In this document: piece after piece, positions 5,898-7,642 of the stretch
How the letters are laid out: every line of letters starts with the position of its first letter
How positions within the stretch are numbered: the first letter of the stretch is position 1
NCBI GenBank assembly: GCA_903845455.1
Contig: CAIMXN010000108.1
Coordinates: 1-7,642, forward strand
Origin: an uncultured beta proteobacterium
GTDB taxonomy: Bacteria; Pseudomonadota; Gammaproteobacteria; Burkholderiales; Burkholderiaceae
Direction of reading: 5' to 3'
DNA length: 7,642 nt
Notes under the pieces: generated by a model
Database searches by the model: none
What the model was told of the DNA's origin: nothing
Seen by the model: the letters and a program-made list of their open reading frames with translations, nothing else
Program-made: the position numbers and the translations under genes

Positions 5898-6163
5898 GCC
5901 TCAGTAATGCGGAGTTGTATCGTTTAAAGAGTGACGCCCGCAGAGGGCTGCTTGAGAATGATTTAATTTTGCAGCGTTTTTTTGCCCGCTACGGTGATCA
6001 ATTGAATGCGGATGATGGAAAAGTACTTGGTCAGCTTTTGGCTTTAGATGACAATGACTTAATGGATTTGTTAATTGGGCGTAAAGATACGGTAGAGGCG
6101 CTAAAAGAATCTGCAGAGTCTGATACTTTTAAACGCTTGATGGCGAAGTTGCAGGAAAAATAA
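5894..6163 (+). CDS. sdhE: FAD assembly factor SdhE (succinate dehydrogenase flavinylation)
   Basis: An 89-residue cytoplasmic protein of the SdhE/Sdh5 (formerly YgfY, DUF339) family, which promotes covalent attachment of FAD to SdhA. The signature R-G-x-x-E-x-D is seen as R17-G18-L-L-E21-N-D23, equivalent to R-G-M-R-E-L-D in E. coli. It is followed by the helical bundle with L-x-x-D-D-x-D-L (about 51-58) usual in the family. Length is typical (80-95 residues). Its ATG overlaps the sdhB stop (ATGA), implying translational coupling and dosing with its client SdhA. In E. coli this gene lies away from sdhCDAB; location inside the operon is common in betaproteobacteria. Confidence 0.94.
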   Translation: MSLSNAELYRLKSDARRGLLENDLILQRFFARYGDQLNADDGKVLGQLLALDDNDLMDLLIGRKDTVEALKESAESDTFKRLMAKLQEK

Positions 6164-6171
6164 ATCAGTAT

Positions 6172-6191
6172 TTTGGTGCACGTGCATCAAA
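6172..6191. promoter_or_regulatory. Near-perfect palindrome in the gltA leader
   Basis: TTTGGTGCACGTGCATCAAA is palindromic at 18 of 20 positions (one mismatched pair), with a perfect 10-bp core TGCACGTGCA (6177-6186). It lies 9 bp after the sdhE stop and 55 bp before gltA. There is no T-tract, so it is not an intrinsic terminator. An operator for a gltA promoter or an mRNA hairpin are both possible. Weak -10-like hexamers follow (AATAAT 6200-6205, TATATT 6218-6223), but none has a convincing -35. Confidence 0.5.
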
Positions 6192-6246
6192 GTAGCATGA
6201 ATAATTGGCGTATTACTTATATTTTTGAAAGAGTAGAGGATCGAAA

Positions 6247-7560
6247 ATGATTGAATCGGACATCAAGGCTAAATTATCGTTCTCAGATGGCACCCCAGAT
6301 ATCGAATTGCCTATTTATAAGGGTACTGTTGGTCCAGATGTCATCGACATTCGTAAGCTCTATGGTCAAACTGGTAAGTTCACTTATGACGCTGGTTTTT
6401 TATCGACAGCATCCTGTAATAGCAAGATCACCTATATCGATGGCGATAAGGGTGAGTTGCTCTATCGTGGTTATCCGATTGAAGATTTAGCGAATGGCGG
6501 CGACTTTTTGGAAGTTTGCTTTTTGCTTTTGAATGGCGAGTTGCCTAACGCTAGTGAGAAAAAAGGCTTTGAAGAATTAGTCATGCACCACACGATGGTT
6601 CATGAGCAAATGCAATTCTTCTTGCGCGGCTTTCGTCGTGACGCACATCCCATGGCGGTTTTGACAGGTTTGGTTGGTGCAATGGCCGCTTTTTATCATG
6701 ACGAAATTGACTATAGCGATGAAAAAGCGCGCGAAGTAGCTCAGATTCGTTTAATCGCCAAGATGCCAACATTGGTGGCAATGGCCTATAAGTATTCAGT
6801 AGGACAACCGTTTATCTATCCAGATAATTCCTTGTCATACACAGCTAACTTCATGCGCATGATGTTTGCTACTCCCTGTGAAGAATACAAAGTCAATCCA
6901 GTATTGGTGCGTGCTTTAGATCGTATTTTTATTTTGCATGCTGATCACGAGCAAAATGCTTCAACCTCCACTGTGCGTTTATGTGGCTCTTCAGGTACCA
7001 ATCCATTTGCGGCGATCTCAGCAGGGATTGCTTGCTTATGGGGTGCTGCTCACGGTGGCGCAAATGAAGCATGCTTGCAGATGCTCAATGAGATTCAGGC
7101 CAATGGTGGTGTTGAAAAAATTGGTGAATTCATTGCCCAAGTGAAAGATAAGAACTCCAGCGTACGCTTGATGGGCTTTGGTCACCGGGTCTATAAGAAC
7201 TTCGATCCACGCGCTAAATTGATGCGTGAGACTTGCCATGAAGTATTGCAAGAGCTCGGTCTACAGGATGATCCATTGTTCAAGTTGGCGATGACGCTTG
7301 AAAAGATCGCCTTGGAAGATGATTATTTTGTGAGCCGTAAACTCTATCCAAACGTTGACTTCTACTCTGGCATTGTGCAACGTGCACTAGGTATTCCAAC
7401 AGAAATGTTCACCTGTGTTTTCGCTTTGGCAAGAACAGTAGGATGGATTGCTCAATGGGAAGAAATGATTACTGATCCCGAGTACAAGATTGGTCGTCCA
7501 CGTCAGTTATACGTTGGCGAGACATCACGCAAAGTTCCCAATATTTCTTTGCGCAAATAA
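6247..7560 (+). CDS. gltA: Citrate synthase (type II, hexameric class)
   Basis: A 437-residue enzyme condensing oxaloacetate with acetyl-CoA to form citrate at the entry of the TCA cycle. Catalytic residues are H269 (A-A-H-G-G), H313 (F-G-H-R-V-Y-K-N) and D371 (D-F-Y-S-G-I), matching E. coli H264, H305 and D362. The conserved H-A-D-H-E-Q-N is at 231-237. The N-terminal domain and most residues of the E. coli NADH-inhibition pocket are present (H115, T116, Y150, R168, K172, C211), which points to the allosteric Gram-negative type. One pocket arginine is replaced by H114. AGAGGA lies 6 nt before the ATG. It follows sdhE by 83 bp with no terminator and precedes leuC by 17 bp, so read-through is likely at both junctions. 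Confidence 0.98.
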
Positions 7561-7577
7561 GGATTACAAAGAACTTT

Positions 7578-7642
7578 ATGTCCCGTACACTTTATGACAA
7601 ATTGTGGGATGACCACGTTGTTTACTCTGAAGAGGATGGCAC
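7578..7642 (+). CDS. leuC: 3-isopropylmalate dehydratase large subunit, N-terminal fragment (runs off window)
   Basis: Only the first 21 codons are visible: [20 protein letters not shown], then G. The [12 protein letters not shown] pattern is the characteristic opening of LeuC, an aconitase-family protein whose [4Fe-4S] enzyme isomerises isopropylmalate in leucine synthesis. It starts 17 bp after gltA. The AAGGA overlapping the gltA stop is 14 nt upstream, rather far for a ribosome site, and AAAGAA is closer, so translation may depend partly on coupling with gltA. LeuD and LeuB are expected beyond the window, though this is not seen. Confidence 0.9.

Noticed and set aside
1..7642. tRNA, rRNA, CRISPR, toxin-antitoxin or phage-defence system
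   Set aside because: Apart from the IS fragment, all coding space is taken by recognised metabolic genes, the regulator and the small secreted protein. No repeats with spacers or RNA gene signatures were seen.

Overview
The window looks like a betaproteobacterial chromosome. The gene order fits Burkholderiales, and the moderate AT content and protein sequences suggest a Polynucleobacter-like organism; this is inferred from gene order and remembered sequence similarity, not from a search. It is mainly one central-metabolism cluster encoding malate dehydrogenase, a GntR-family regulator, all four succinate dehydrogenase subunits, the SDH flavinylation factor SdhE, citrate synthase and the start of LeuC.

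Layout. Positions 1-133 are the end of an IS3-type insertion sequence with the first 26 codons of its OrfA on the minus strand. A perfect 13-bp-stem terminator (142-170) separates it from a minus-strand pair: mdh (570-1559), followed 16 bp later by a small secreted protein gene (188-553) that resembles C-type lysozyme inhibitors of the MliC/PliC family. A 152-bp divergent control region (1560-1711) follows. It carries a perfect 20-bp palindrome overlapping the best promoter for the regulator gene, which begins with TTG. On the plus strand come gntR, a 133-bp leader, sdhC-sdhD-sdhA-sdhB-sdhE (gaps of 24, 4 and 17 bp, then a 4-bp overlap), an 83-bp leader, gltA, and 17 bp later leuC, which runs off the window.

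How the genes work together. SdhA (flavoprotein) and SdhB (iron-sulfur) sit on the SdhC/SdhD cytochrome b anchor to form complex II, which oxidises succinate and reduces quinone. SdhE loads FAD onto SdhA. Malate dehydrogenase and citrate synthase carry out the adjoining oxaloacetate steps of the TCA cycle. The HutC/UTRA-type GntR protein lies between the two arms and probably controls them through the palindrome. All recognised catalytic, heme, FAD and Fe-S residues are present in the core enzymes.

I found no undescribed multi-gene system. The items most worth a second look are the palindromic operator candidate, the MliC-like gene in the mdh transcript with an altered inhibitory loop, and palindromic elements in both the sdhC and gltA leaders.
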